Assembly: GCF_036226765.1 (NCBI RefSeq)
Contig: NZ_CP109017.1
Location: 62,001-126,000 of the forward strand
Direction: 5' to 3'
Source: Streptomyces sp. NBC_00670
Lineage (GTDB): Bacteria > Actinomycetota > Actinomycetes > Streptomycetales > Streptomycetaceae
DNA: 64,000 bases
How positions within the stretch are numbered: position 1 is the stretch's first letter; every line of letters begins with the position of its first letter. Below are positions 24,608-33,754 of the stretch, piece after piece. A model generated the notes under the pieces. It did not search any database. It was not told the origin of the DNA and was given only the letters and a program-made list of their open reading frames with translations. Made by a program: the position numbers and the translations under genes.

Positions 24608-25381
24608 GTGCCGCTCGTGGACGAAGGACTGAACGGCCTGCGCGTACTGGTGACCGGTGGCAGCCGCGGGATCGGCGAGGCAACGGTGCGCCGCTTCGCC
24701 GCGGCCGGCGCCACCGTGCTCACCGCCTCCCGGACGGCACCCGAGCGGGAGCTGCCCGCCGCCTTCATCCCCGCCGATCTGCGGTCCGAACAGGGGGCGG
24801 CAGAACTCGGACGGCGCGTGGTGGACAGCGTCGGAGGCGTGGACGTCCTGGTCAACAACGCAGCCGCCGCGACCGCTCCCATGCCCACCCTGGAGCGGAC
24901 GGACGCGTCCTGGCTCGCCGACCTGGAGATGAACCTGCTCGGCGCCGTACGGCTCGACCGGGCCCTGGTGCCCGGGATGGTCGAGCGCGGCTCCGGCGTC
25001 GTGGTGCACGTCTCCTCCATCGCCAGCCGTCTCCCCCAGCCCGCCGAGGCGTCGTACGCCGCCGCGAAGGCCGCGCTCAACGCCTACAGCCGCGAGTTGG
25101 CGACGGAGGTGGGCCCGCACGGCGTGCGCGTGGTGTGCGTCGTACCGGGCTTCGTCGTCACCGACGGAGCGCTCGGCCATCTGCGGCGGATGGCGGACAG
25201 CCAGGGCATCGGGATCGATGACGTCACGCAGCGGATCGTGGACCAGCTGAAGGTGCCGATGGGGCGTCCCGGCACGCCCGCGGACGTGGCCGAGCTCATC
25301 GCCTTCCTCGCCTCGGACCGCGCCACGTGGCTGACCGGCGCTCAGTTCCGGGTCGACGGCGGGATCATCCCGGTGGTGTGA
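24608..25381 (+). CDS. Short-chain dehydrogenase/reductase
   Basis: A 257-aa classical SDR that oxidises or reduces a hydroxyl/keto group with NAD(P)H. The cofactor motif is TGGSRGIGEATV near residue 17, the structural NNA is VDVLVNNAAAA, and the active-site YxxxK is [10 protein letters not shown]. The C-terminus ends in the usual TGAQFRVDGG. The GTG at 24608 is chosen for AAGGAG upstream, shortening an alternative start at 24563. It is divergently paired with a TetR gene. Substrate unknown. Confidence 0.88.
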   Translation: MPLVDEGLNGLRVLVTGGSRGIGEATVRRFAAAGATVLTASRTAPERELPAAFIPADLRSEQGAAELGRRVVDSVGGVDVLVNNAAAATAPMPTLERTDASWLADLEMNLLGAVRLDRALVPGMVERGSGVVVHVSSIASRLPQPAEASYAAAKAALNAYSRELATEVGPHGVRVVCVVPGFVVTDGALGHLRRMADSQGIGIDDVTQRIVDQLKVPMGRPGTPADVAELIAFLASDRATWLTGAQFRVDGGIIPVV

Positions 25382-25473
25382 CCCGTCCGCCCCGACACAC
25401 CTTCGACAACATGCGATGACCCGCGATGGCCTTCGCCGGCCCGCGAGGACATACAAGGAGAGAGAGCAACGTC

Positions 25474-25842
25474 ATGACCTTCACCCTGACCTCACTGATC
25501 ATGGACGCCGCGGATCCGGAGGAGGAGAGCTCCTTCTGGCACCGGCTGCTCGGCGGCACTCTCACCAGGACGCCGACGCACCACTTCGTGAGGACCGACG
25601 GTCTTCCCGTGCTCGTGATCCAGCACTCTCCCGGGCACGTGCCACCGCGCTGGCCCGACGGCGCCCCGCAGCAGATGCACTTCGACCTCGCCGTCGACGA
25701 CGCGGTGACGTCCGACGAGCGCGTCCTCGATGCCGGCGGCCTGCGGCTGCGACCGGCACACGGGGTCACCGGCGCCGCCCGCCCGGGTTCCGGGGTGTAC
25801 GCCAGCCCGGCGGGGCACCCGTTCTGCCTCCGCTGGGCCTGA
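25474..25842 (+). CDS. VOC-family (glyoxalase-like) protein
   Basis: A 122-aa single-domain VOC protein of two beta-alpha-beta-beta-beta units (LTSLIMDAADPEEESSFWHR; QQMHFDLAVDD). Such proteins bind a metal and catalyse isomerisation, epimerisation or drug inactivation, or bind bleomycin-type drugs. The ATG at 25474 follows AAGGAGAG. It lies 92 bp after the SDR in the same direction and may share its transcript. The 58 bp to the convergent MDR gene hold no gene. Confidence 0.8.
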   Translation: MTFTLTSLIMDAADPEEESSFWHRLLGGTLTRTPTHHFVRTDGLPVLVIQHSPGHVPPRWPDGAPQQMHFDLAVDDAVTSDERVLDAGGLRLRPAHGVTGAARPGSGVYASPAGHPFCLRWA

Positions 25843-25900
25843 CGAGACCCGCCCGGGGCGCCCACGTCCACGACCCGAACACCGCATGCCCGCTCGCTGG

Positions 25901-26968
25901 TCAGGGGTGCATCACGATCTTCCCCACGTGACGCCTTCGGGCGAGTTCCTCCTGCGCCCGGGCGGCCTGGTCCAGGGGGAACGCCGCGGCGATGACGGGC
26001 TGGATCCCGGCCCTCCGGGCCAGGTCCATGAGGAGACGGAAGTGTGTCGGCGTGTGCATCGCGGAGCCGATCACCTGGGCGTTGTGGAGATAGAGACGGC
26101 GTACGTCGAAGGTCACCCGGAAGCCGCCGAGCGCGCCGGCGACGACCCACCGTCCGCCTTCGCGCAGCAACGGCAGTCCGTCGCCCACCAGGTCTCCGGC
26201 GACGACGTCGAGGACGACGTCGATGCCCTCCGGGGCGGCGGCACGGATCCGCTCGGCGAGGTCACGGGCGCGGTCGACGACTTCGTGGGCGCCGGCTTCG
26301 CGTACCGCGCCGGTCTTCGGTCCGCTGCTGATGGCGAGCACCCGCGCGCCGCGCGCCCGGGCGATCTGGACGGCCGCGAGTCCGACGCCGCCGGACGCCC
26401 CCGAGACCAGGACGGTCTCCCCCGTGCGCAACCGGCCCCGTTCGATCATGCCCAGTGCCGTGCCGTAGGCCGTCGGCAGGGCCGCGAGCTGATCGTCCGT
26501 GAGCGGGGACTCCGTCATGTCGTGCACACGTGCCGCCGGTGCGGTCACGAACTCGGCGTAACCGCCGTCGCGTTCGCTCCCCATCAGGCCGACGGGGTGG
26601 GCGTCCGGGCCGTCGCCGTCGTAGAGGGCGGGGTCGACGACCACACGGCGGCCGACGAGGTCCTCGTCCACGTCGGCGCCCATCGCCACGACGCGGCCGG
26701 CCACGTCGGCGCCCTGGATGCGCGGGAAGCCGACCGGGCCCCGCCAGCCCGACCGGGCCTGCGGATCCTCCGGGCGGCCGTAGGCGCCTTCCCGGGTCCA
26801 CAGGTCGGTGTTGTTCAGCGCCACCGCGCTGACGCGGACGAGCACCTCCCCCGCTCGCGGGGCGGGCACCGGCACCTCGGCCACTTCCATGACCTCCGGC
26901 CCCCCGTGCTCCAGGATCCGTACCGCGCGCATCCTCTCGGGCACGTCCGTGCCCCGAGACCGTGTCAC
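25901..26968 (-). CDS. Zinc-independent MDR-family quinone oxidoreductase / enoyl reductase
   Basis: A 355-aa medium-chain reductase. The N-terminal GroES-like half includes VAEVPVPAPRAGEVLVRV and GADVAGRVVAMG. The nucleotide-binding motif is GASGGVGLAAVQIA, followed by ISSGPKTGAVREAGA. The cysteines of the structural zinc site are absent, as in quinone reductases that use NADPH only. The GTG at 26968 follows GGGAGG at eight bases; the ATG at 26932 has no space for a ribosome binding site. It is divergent from a TetR gene across an ACTGATC/GATCAGT repeat. Confidence 0.87.
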   Translation of the reverse strand: MTRSRGTDVPERMRAVRILEHGGPEVMEVAEVPVPAPRAGEVLVRVSAVALNNTDLWTREGAYGRPEDPQARSGWRGPVGFPRIQGADVAGRVVAMGADVDEDLVGRRVVVDPALYDGDGPDAHPVGLMGSERDGGYAEFVTAPAARVHDMTESPLTDDQLAALPTAYGTALGMIERGRLRTGETVLVSGASGGVGLAAVQIARARGARVLAISSGPKTGAVREAGAHEVVDRARDLAERIRAAAPEGIDVVLDVVAGDLVGDGLPLLREGGRWVVAGALGGFRVTFDVRRLYLHNAQVIGSAMHTPTHFRLLMDLARRAGIQPVIAAAFPLDQAARAQEELARRRHVGKIVMHP

Positions 26969-26992
26969 CCTGTGCCACCTCCCGGTAGATAT

Positions 26993-27029
26993 ACTGATCT
27001 GTGAACACGACCACCGTACACCGATCAGT
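26993..27029. promoter_or_regulatory. Inverted repeat between MDR reductase and TetR genes
   Basis: Arms ACTGATC (26993-26999) and GATCAGT (27023-27029) separated by 23 bases, in the divergent promoter region. It probably binds the TetR product and couples the two genes. Confidence 0.5.
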
Positions 27030-27042
27030 GAAGGAGCGTCCG

Positions 27043-27621
27043 ATGGGGCACGCACGGCCCATGACACCGGCGGGCCGCCGCATCGTGGCGGCCGCCGAGG
27101 AGCTGTTCTACGACCGGGGCATCACGGCGGTCGGCGTGGATCTGATCGCGGAGCACTCAGGCGTGACCAAGCGGACCCTGTACAACCAGTTCGGCTCGAA
27201 GGACCGCCTGGTGGCGGCCTACCTCAGCGAGCGCGACCAGCGTTGGCGGACGCTCGTCCGCTCCACTGTCGGTGCGTGCGACGACCCCGTGGAAGCGGTC
27301 ACCGCCCCCTTCGAAGCCCTGCGCGCGTGGAGTGGGACCAACACCCGCGGCTGCGCGTTCGTCAACGCGCTGGCCGAGCTGCCCGACCCCGCGCACCCCG
27401 CGCACCGCGTCGCCACGGAGCAGAAGCTCTGGCTGCTCCGCCTGTTCCAGGAGCTGGCCGCCGAGGCGGGGTGCCGGGAGCCCGACGTCCTGGCCGCCCG
27501 GCTCCTCCTGCTCCACGAGGGCGCCCTCGCGACACGACTGCTCCCGCTCGACGCCGTCTCCCTGAGCGCGGACCTCGCACGCGCCCTGGTACGAGCGAGC
27601 GCGCCGCCTCGGCATGGATGA
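27043..27621 (+). CDS. TetR-family regulator
   Basis: A 192-aa TetR protein with HTH GVDLIAEHSGVTKRTLYNQF and a C-terminal domain including NTRGCAFVNALAELPD, typical of the YcdC/AcrR-type group with a conserved GC site. The ATG at 27043 follows GAAGGAG at six bases. A GTG at 27001 would put the operator inside the gene and is less likely. It is divergent from the MDR reductase, which it probably represses. Confidence 0.88.
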   Translation: MGHARPMTPAGRRIVAAAEELFYDRGITAVGVDLIAEHSGVTKRTLYNQFGSKDRLVAAYLSERDQRWRTLVRSTVGACDDPVEAVTAPFEALRAWSGTNTRGCAFVNALAELPDPAHPAHRVATEQKLWLLRLFQELAAEAGCREPDVLAARLLLLHEGALATRLLPLDAVSLSADLARALVRASAPPRHG

Positions 27622-27642
27622 CCGACGCCTGGGCCACGGAGT

Positions 27643-28800
27643 TCAGGAGGGATCGAACAGGGCCGCCACACTCCGCGGTGCCTCCGGGCCGAAGAAGAGC
27701 CGCAGGTTCCGCGCCGAGCGGTCGGCGGCGGCGCCGCCGCGCGGGAACAGCCGCTCCTCGTAGGCGGTGAGCGCGGACTCGACGTCGGATCGTTCCACCA
27801 ACGCGCCCGCCAGGTCCGCGCCGTCGTACATGGCGAGGTTCGCGCCCTCGCCGGCGAAGGGCGACATCAGATGCGCGGCGTCGCCGAGGAGCGTCACGCC
27901 CGGAACCCTGTCCCACCGGAGGCCGACGGGAAGGGCATGGATGGGGCGGAGCCACGGTTCCGCCTCGCTCCCGGTCACGAAGGCGGTGAGCGACGGCGAC
28001 CAGCCGTCGAACTCGGCGGCCACGTGCTGGAGACCCGCGAACCGGTCGCCGAAGTCGATCGACCGCACCCACTCCTCGGGCTTGTTCAGCGCGACGTATC
28101 CGCGCACCTGCCCGTCGGCGTGGCGATGGGCGATGATGCCCTGGCCCGGCGCGACCGCCATCAGCGTGCCGCTGCCGATCGCGGCGACGCCCGCCCGACG
28201 GTCGTGGTCGTCCTGGCCGTCCCGGCCGTCTGCGGTGAGGGCGATCTCGATGAAGCAGGTGCCGCTGTACCGGGGTTCGGCCGGGGTGAGCAGCGGACGC
28301 ACCTTCGACCAGGCGCCGTCCGCGCCGACGACGAGGTCCGCGTGTGCGTGGGAGCCATCGGCGAAGGTCAGGTCGTAGCCGCCGCCCGCGCCGCGCCGGA
28401 CCGAGGTGAGCTTGTGCCCCCACCTGATCGTTCCGGGCGTCAGCGAATCGATGAGCAGGCGCCTGAGTGCGCCGCGGTCCACCTCCGGCCGGGCCGAACC
28501 GGCGTCCCCGGGCAGGTCGAGCAGGACCGTGCCGCGGCGGTCGACCACGCGCTTGGCGTCCTCTCCCGGGCGAACCAGGGTGCGGAACTCCTCGTACAGG
28601 CCGGCCGCGCGAAGCGCGAGCTGTCCGGTGTCCTCGTGGATGTCGAGCAGGCCGCCCTGGGTACGGGTCGTGGCCGAGGGTTCAGCCTCGTGGATCGTCG
28701 TGGCGACACCGTGGGTCTGGAGCACCCGGGCGAGCGTCAGTCCGCCCAGTCCCGCCCCGATGATGGCAATACCGGTGTCGGTGTGGACGGTCTTCCGCAT
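27643..28800 (-). CDS. FAD-dependent monooxygenase, TetX-like
   Basis: A 385-aa class A flavin monooxygenase that would hydroxylate an aromatic or polyketide substrate with NADPH and O2. It has the FAD dinucleotide motif AIIGAGLGGLTLARVL, the DG segment LVVGADGAWSKVR and the second FAD motif GVTLLGDAAHLMSPFAGEG. The overall pattern (TTRTQGGLLDIHEDTGQLAL) is close to TetX-type tetracycline-modifying enzymes. Many actinomycete relatives have other substrates, so resistance should not be assumed. The ATG at 28800 follows GAGGAG. It is convergent with the TetR gene at 27043, 22 bp away. Confidence 0.85.
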   Translation of the reverse strand: MRKTVHTDTGIAIIGAGLGGLTLARVLQTHGVATTIHEAEPSATTRTQGGLLDIHEDTGQLALRAAGLYEEFRTLVRPGEDAKRVVDRRGTVLLDLPGDAGSARPEVDRGALRRLLIDSLTPGTIRWGHKLTSVRRGAGGGYDLTFADGSHAHADLVVGADGAWSKVRPLLTPAEPRYSGTCFIEIALTADGRDGQDDHDRRAGVAAIGSGTLMAVAPGQGIIAHRHADGQVRGYVALNKPEEWVRSIDFGDRFAGLQHVAAEFDGWSPSLTAFVTGSEAEPWLRPIHALPVGLRWDRVPGVTLLGDAAHLMSPFAGEGANLAMYDGADLAGALVERSDVESALTAYEERLFPRGGAAADRSARNLRLFFGPEAPRSVAALFDPS

Positions 28801-29031
28801 GCGGTGCGCTCCTCTGTCGCGCCGGCACGGGCCGGCGGGGTCGGCGCCGGGAGCGGACGGGGTGTCCGGTCTCGGCAAGGAGACGCTCACCGAGCAGAAC
28901 CATCTGCGTCGATGTACGAGCGATGTCCGGGGCGCACCCGCGGCACATCGTTTTTCGCGACCTCGTGACTATAGCCCGGCGTCGTCGTGACCGGGGACGG
29001 CGACGGCGACGGCGACGGCCGAGGGGGTGGC

Positions 29032-29565
29032 TCACACCCGGGGCTCCAGCACCTCCAGGGTTCCGGTCTCCGTGTCGTAGCTGCGCAGGAGCGTGAGACG
29101 GGCCGACAGCGGTGGTGCGGGCAGCAGTTCGGGGACGCGGCGGCCGGCGAAGGCGCCCGCCCGGCGGGTACGGCCGAGGGTGATGTGCGGGCTCCAGCGC
29201 CCGGGCCGGTGGAACGGGTTGAGTGCCTCGGACGGGCTGTCGGAGACCACCGCCTCCCACACCCGGCGGTGCAGGCCGGCCAGCGCGGCGTCGAGCTCCA
29301 GCGACCAGGCCAGTACCGAGGTGGGCCGCTCGAAGCGGGTCACGCCGTCGAACCGCACCGGCAGCGGCAGGCGGGCGGCCACCTCCGCGAGCTCCCAGCG
29401 GATCGGGGCGGTCAGCTCGGGGCAGGCGGCCAGGGTGAGGTGCGGGCTGTTGGTCGGTGAGGGGTGGCGCGCCTGGCTGGGCAGGCCCGCGTCCGCCAGC
29501 CGCCGCCAGGCCTCCCGGACCGTCGAGTCCGCCGCCTCGTCCAACAAGAGCTCGACCGTGCGCAC
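29032..29565 (-). CDS. 2H phosphoesterase, 2'-5' RNA ligase-like
   Basis: A 177-aa protein of the LigT/2'-5' RNA ligase fold. Both HxT/S motifs that form the active site are visible: NSPHLTLAACPE and WSPHITLGRTRR. The family opens cyclic phosphodiesters or 2'-5' linkages in RNA; the physiological substrate of most members is unknown. GTG start at 29565. It sits alone between the TetX-like gene and a TetR gene, with no sign of co-transcription. Confidence 0.83.
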   Translation of the reverse strand: MRTVELLLDEAADSTVREAWRRLADAGLPSQARHPSPTNSPHLTLAACPELTAPIRWELAEVAARLPLPVRFDGVTRFERPTSVLAWSLELDAALAGLHRRVWEAVVSDSPSEALNPFHRPGRWSPHITLGRTRRAGAFAGRRVPELLPAPPLSARLTLLRSYDTETGTLEVLEPRV

Positions 29566-29646
29566 CGCCCCACCCTAACGGGCGCGGGACCACACGGTCC
29601 GGCCGCAACCGCCGTGTGGACCTTCCCGTCCACCGGGGCAGCGGGG

Positions 29647-30267
29647 CTACGGCGCGGGCAGGAGCACGGCCTGCAGGGCCGGGCCCATCCGTCGGACGAC
29701 CGCTTCGCGCTCCTCCTCGGCCAACAGCGTGACCCGGACGATCTGCCGTCCGACGGTGAGGCCGATCAGCATGGACGCCGCCAGGGCGACGCGGATCGCG
29801 GCGTCCTGGACGTCCGAGCCGAACTGCGCCGCGTCCTCGGACAGTCGGGCCTCGATGAACTCCCTGAGCTGCGTGTTCGCCCGGGTGTTGGTGATCGCTC
29901 CGCGCAGCATCGCCCGCAGCGCCTCTCCGTCGGGCCCGTCACCCTCCCAGACGTCGAGGTGCGCGCGGACGACCCGCTCGCCGACCGAGTCGGCGGGGCC
30001 GCCGAAGGCGCCCGCGATACGGGTGAGCGCGTCCGGGGACAGCGACATCACGGCGCCGAAGAGCTCGTCCTTGGAGCGGAAGAACTGCATCACGAGCGCG
30101 GCGTCGACACCGGCCTCCGCGGCGACCGCGCGGATCGTCGTGTCCTTGAAGCCGTTCGTCGCGAAGAGCCGGCGCGCGGCGTCGAGCACCGCCTGACGGG
30201 TCGTGTTCCGTCCAGGTCTGCGGCCCCGCCGCGCGGGCGGCTTCGGCTCGTCGGGGTGCTCGGTCAT
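29647..30267 (-). CDS. TetR-family regulator of the CocE-type hydrolase
   Basis: A 206-aa TetR protein with an arginine-rich lead and HTH TIRAVAAEAGVDAALVMQFF. The C-terminal half resembles the TetR_C_18-like group. It is divergent from the hydrolase gene with 69 bp between the starts, and a near-perfect palindrome (30295-30312) lies in that gap. Repression of the hydrolase and of itself is the natural reading. Confidence 0.88.
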   Translation of the reverse strand: MTEHPDEPKPPARRGRRPGRNTTRQAVLDAARRLFATNGFKDTTIRAVAAEAGVDAALVMQFFRSKDELFGAVMSLSPDALTRIAGAFGGPADSVGERVVRAHLDVWEGDGPDGEALRAMLRGAITNTRANTQLREFIEARLSEDAAQFGSDVQDAAIRVALAASMLIGLTVGRQIVRVTLLAEEEREAVVRRMGPALQAVLLPAP

Positions 30268-30294
30268 GGGCGTAGTGTACGGTGGCCGCCACAT

Positions 30295-30312
30295 TATCAA
30301 CGTCCGTTGATA
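30295..30312. promoter_or_regulatory. Palindromic TetR operator
   Basis: TATCAACG-TC-CGTTGATA, 8-bp perfect arms around a 2-base centre, midway between the TetR start (30267) and the hydrolase start (30337). This is the clearest TetR-type operator in the window. Confidence 0.75.
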
Positions 30313-30336
30313 TTTTTCATGGAGGAGGTGGCACCG

Positions 30337-32640
30337 ATGACGCACACAGGTCTTCTGGCCGGCCCGATCAGCGGTCTCCGGTACGAGACGCCGACCCACC
30401 GGGGGCTCACGGGCCCGCAGGGCGAGTTCCGCTACGAGGACGGGGAGCGCGTCGCGTTCCTGGTGGGAGCGGTGCCCATCGGCAACGCCCTCGCGCGCCC
30501 GCGGCTCAACCTCGCGCAGATCGTCGCCCGCGTCGACGGCGACCTCGCCAAACTGCGCGACCCGGGGCTGACGAACATCGCCCGCTTCGTGTTCACCCTC
30601 GGTCGCACGGCCGTCCGCGACCACGGCACACATCTCGCACCGGAGGTGCACCGCATCGTCGGCCGCCGGCCGGTCGACTTCCGCCACGACGCCGACTTCC
30701 AGGGCACGGGAGCCGTCGACAAGCTCCGCGCGTTCACCGACGACCCGGTGCTCGTCCAGCTCCTGCGCGACCTGAACGAGGCCGGTGTCTTCGAGGACAC
30801 CGAGCCGCGGACCTGGTGCACCCCGGCGAGCGCCCGCAACGAGGTCCGCCGCAACGCCCTGGGCATCCTGCGGTTCCGCGACGTCGAGATCCCCCTGCGC
30901 GACGGCGGTCACGTCCTCGCGGACGTCTTCCGCCCCGCCGGACCGGGCACCCACCCGGTCGTCCTCGGCTCAGGGCCTTACGGCAAGGCCTTCAACCACC
31001 ACTCCATCGCCACCGCGGCGGACCTCCAAGCGCACGAGGTGATGGAGGACGACTACTTCTCGGGCAACCCCGGCGGGCAGGCGTTCGAGAACCACGAGAC
31101 CGTCAACACCGCCTCCTGGGTCCCCGACGGATACGTGGTCGTGCGCGCCGACATGCCCGGCGCCGGCAACTCCCCCGGACGGCTCGCCCCGTGGGGCATC
31201 GCCGGGGCCGAGGCCCTGCGCGACTGCATCGAGTGGGCCGGCACCCAGCCGTGGTCCAACGGCAACGTCGGCACCTGGGGCATGTCCTACCTCGCGATGA
31301 ACCAGCACCAGGCCGCCAGTCTGCACCCCGAGCACCTCAAGGCGATGATCGCCATCGGCACGGACGTGGACCTCTACGAGGAGGTCGCCTACAACGGCGG
31401 CATCTTCAACGAGCAGTTCTGGTCCGTCTGGAAGGCCTCCGGCATCGAGCCCGCGATCGTCGGGGAGCCCGACATGGTTGACTTCGTCGAGACCCTGAAG
31501 AACAGCCCCTTCCGCGACACCGACCCCGACGCCGTCTTCGGGCCACGGGCGGAACTCTTCATGAGCCCCGACCTGTCCGGTGTCACCGTCCCGCTCTGGG
31601 CGGTCGCCGCGACGACCCACTCCGCCCACTTCCACCAACTCGGCGGCGCCAACGCCTATCTGGCCACCCCGACGCCGCACAAGAAGCTCGACCTGTGGGA
31701 CGACTGGTTCCAGAAGGCCTACGCCGAGGAGACCACCGCCGCCCACAAGGCCTTCTTCGACCACTGGCTCAAGGGAATCGACAACGGGATCATGGACGTG
31801 CCGCCCGTACGCCTGGAGATACGGACCGGGAACGGCGCCGCCGTCATCCGCCACGAGAGCGCCTGGCCCGTCGAGCACACCGACTACCGGCGCTGGTACT
31901 TCGACACCGCGACCGCGCAGGCACCGGTAGCCCAGCAGGACCGACGCTTCCACCTGCTCGCGACGGCCCCACCGGCCACGGCCGGCCACGCCTCCTACTC
32001 CGCCGAGATCGCCCTCGTTCCCCCCGCCACCGGAGCGGCCCTGCGCGTCGACCCCGCCTCCGCCGCATCCGACCCGCACGCGACGGGCATCTCCTTCCTC
32101 AGCGCCCCGCTGGCCGCCGACGTGGTCCTCGCCGGATACGGGAAGGCTGGACTGGTGGTTTCCTCCACCCACCACGACATGGACCTCTACCTGTCGGTAC
32201 GGGTCATCGACGAGAACGGCCACGAAGTCGACTTCACCGGACTGGCCACAAGCGGCTTCGGCGACCGGCCCATCCCGTTGATGAAGGGCTGGCTGAAGGT
32301 CTCGCACCGCCGGATCGACGAAGAACGCACCACCGAGTACACCGTCAAGCACACCCACCGCGAAGCCGACTACGCGCCGCTCGCCGACGGCGAGGAGGTA
32401 GAGGTCGAGATCGAGCTGATCCCCAGCACCGGGCTGCTCAGGAAGGGACAGCGCATCCGCGTCGACATACAGCCCTACGACGGCGTCGCCCACGGCATGC
32501 ACCACGCCTACGACCCCGCTTACCACGACGGCGCCACCAACACCGTCCACACCGGGCCGACGCGTCTTGGCTACCTCCAACTGCCCTTCATACGCGAAGA
32601 CTTCGAGCGCACGGAGGGGCCAGGCGGGCAGGGCGGATGA
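30337..32640 (+). CDS. CocE/NonD-family (X-Pro dipeptidyl-peptidase-like) hydrolase
   Basis: A 767-aa serine hydrolase. From about residue 195 it matches the CocE/X-Pro dipeptidyl-peptidase fold: RDVEIPLRDGGHVLADVFRP, the nucleophile S317 in GTWGMSYLAM, and a C-terminal jelly-roll (SFLSAPLAADVVLAGYGKA; LRKGQRIRVDIQPYDGVAHG). The first 190 residues are an extra domain with SGLRYETPTHRGLTGPQGEF, resembling beta-rich units of exported proteins, yet there is no signal peptide. The ATG at 30337 follows GGAGGAGGTG. It is regulated by the divergent TetR. Ester, amide or cocaine-like substrates are possible; none is indicated. Confidence 0.85.
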   Translation: MTHTGLLAGPISGLRYETPTHRGLTGPQGEFRYEDGERVAFLVGAVPIGNALARPRLNLAQIVARVDGDLAKLRDPGLTNIARFVFTLGRTAVRDHGTHLAPEVHRIVGRRPVDFRHDADFQGTGAVDKLRAFTDDPVLVQLLRDLNEAGVFEDTEPRTWCTPASARNEVRRNALGILRFRDVEIPLRDGGHVLADVFRPAGPGTHPVVLGSGPYGKAFNHHSIATAADLQAHEVMEDDYFSGNPGGQAFENHETVNTASWVPDGYVVVRADMPGAGNSPGRLAPWGIAGAEALRDCIEWAGTQPWSNGNVGTWGMSYLAMNQHQAASLHPEHLKAMIAIGTDVDLYEEVAYNGGIFNEQFWSVWKASGIEPAIVGEPDMVDFVETLKNSPFRDTDPDAVFGPRAELFMSPDLSGVTVPLWAVAATTHSAHFHQLGGANAYLATPTPHKKLDLWDDWFQKAYAEETTAAHKAFFDHWLKGIDNGIMDVPPVRLEIRTGNGAAVIRHESAWPVEHTDYRRWYFDTATAQAPVAQQDRRFHLLATAPPATAGHASYSAEIALVPPATGAALRVDPASAASDPHATGISFLSAPLAADVVLAGYGKAGLVVSSTHHDMDLYLSVRVIDENGHEVDFTGLATSGFGDRPIPLMKGWLKVSHRRIDEERTTEYTVKHTHREADYAPLADGEEVEVEIELIPSTGLLRKGQRIRVDIQPYDGVAHGMHHAYDPAYHDGATNTVHTGPTRLGYLQLPFIREDFERTEGPGGQGG

Positions 32641-32772
32641 GGCGCCCGGCCGCGCGTGCGGGAGGCGGAAGCAGCAGATTCCGCTTCGCCTCAACCCGGG
32701 CCCGCCCGCCGCCGTCCCCTCAGTTGTGGCCTCGGCCGCCTGTCCCACTCCCCGTCCAAGGAGACCCACCCC

Positions 32773-33516
32773 GTGAAGAGCCGCCTCATGGACCGCCTCC
32801 TCCTCCCTGCCCGGGTACACGCCGTCGAGCAGTGGGGACCACGCCTGCGCCGCGTGACCCTCACCGGCCCCGCGCTGGCCGGTCTCACCTGGCAGCCGGG
32901 CCAGCACGTACGCCTCCAGGTCGCGGCCGCGCCGGCTGCCGTCGACTGGCTCGTGGGCACCCTGCGCACCTACTCCGTGTGGGACTACCGCGACCAGTCC
33001 ATGGAGCTGATCGTGTTCGACCACGGGGAAGGGCCGGGCGCCCAGTGGGCCCGCACCGCCCGGCCGGGCGACGAGGTGATGCTGCTCAAGCCGCAGGGCA
33101 CCTTCGTCCCGGACGCCACGGCCGCGTACCACCTCTTCGCCGGGGAGGAGACCGCACAGGTCTCCTACGGCCCCATGCTGCGTGCGCTGCCGGACAGCGC
33201 CACGGTCTTCGCCCGGCTCGAGGTCGACAGCGCCGGGGAGCGCGTCGACCTGGTTCCGGACGACCGCCCCGGCACGCCTCCCACCTGGGACCTCGCCTGG
33301 AGCCACCGCGACGGCGGCTCCGCCGCCTCCTCGCAGTCGCTGGTCGAGGCCGTCCGCGCCCTGACCCTGCCCGACGAACCGGGCGTGGCATACCTGGCGG
33401 GCGAGGCCCGGACGATCCAACTCGTCCGCCGCCACCTCGTCGAGGAGCGCGGGTGGCCACGGCGCAGCATCCGCACCAAGCCGTTCTGGACGCCCGGCCG
33501 CAAGGGCCTCGACTGA
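32773..33516 (+). CDS. Siderophore-interacting protein (FAD ferric reductase)
   Basis: A 247-aa protein of the SIP/ViuB family, which reduces ferric siderophores in the cytoplasm using a flavin and NAD(P)H. It shows the FAD-binding barrel (WQPGQHVRLQV; LRTYSVWDYRDQSMELIV) and the SIP C-terminus (PGVAYLAGEARTIQLVRRHL; KPFWTPGRKGLD). The GTG at 32773 follows AAGGAG. It lies 133 bp after the hydrolase on the same strand. No siderophore biosynthesis genes or an obvious iron box were seen. Confidence 0.87.
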   Translation: MKSRLMDRLLLPARVHAVEQWGPRLRRVTLTGPALAGLTWQPGQHVRLQVAAAPAAVDWLVGTLRTYSVWDYRDQSMELIVFDHGEGPGAQWARTARPGDEVMLLKPQGTFVPDATAAYHLFAGEETAQVSYGPMLRALPDSATVFARLEVDSAGERVDLVPDDRPGTPPTWDLAWSHRDGGSAASSQSLVEAVRALTLPDEPGVAYLAGEARTIQLVRRHLVEERGWPRRSIRTKPFWTPGRKGLD

Positions 33517-33754
33517 CCGACCTCTGACGCTGCGCCCGACGCCGGACGGCGGGCCCCGCCCGGCCCGGCGCCGGGTCCAGGTCGAGCATCATGTCGAGCG
33601 ACCGGGAGCCGTCCGCCCCGGTGAAGGAGCCGACCGGCCGGAAGCCGTTCTTCTCGTCGGGGTCAGCACCCCGACAGCCTCTCAGGATCGTCGCGCGTGG
33701 TGTACGGACGCGGCGGAGACGCCGGTTCGTCGTCGAACCCCCGGGCGCACCCGG

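Noticed and set aside
27643..28800. Calling the monooxygenase a tetracycline-resistance gene
   Set aside because: Motifs are TetX-like, but many actinomycete class A monooxygenases share them; resistance cannot be claimed from sequence reading alone.
28986..29020. GGCGAC short tandem repeat
   Set aside because: About four copies of a 6-mer in GC-rich intergenic DNA; expected by composition.
30970..33435. 821-codon minus-strand frame
   Set aside because: Antisense to the CocE-type hydrolase and the siderophore-interacting protein, both with clear motifs.
33560..33680. Minus-strand KNGFRPVGSFTGADG segment after the siderophore-interacting gene
   Set aside because: It resembles the C-terminal tail of a GNAT acetyltransferase, but it is too short and has no supporting sequence on either side.
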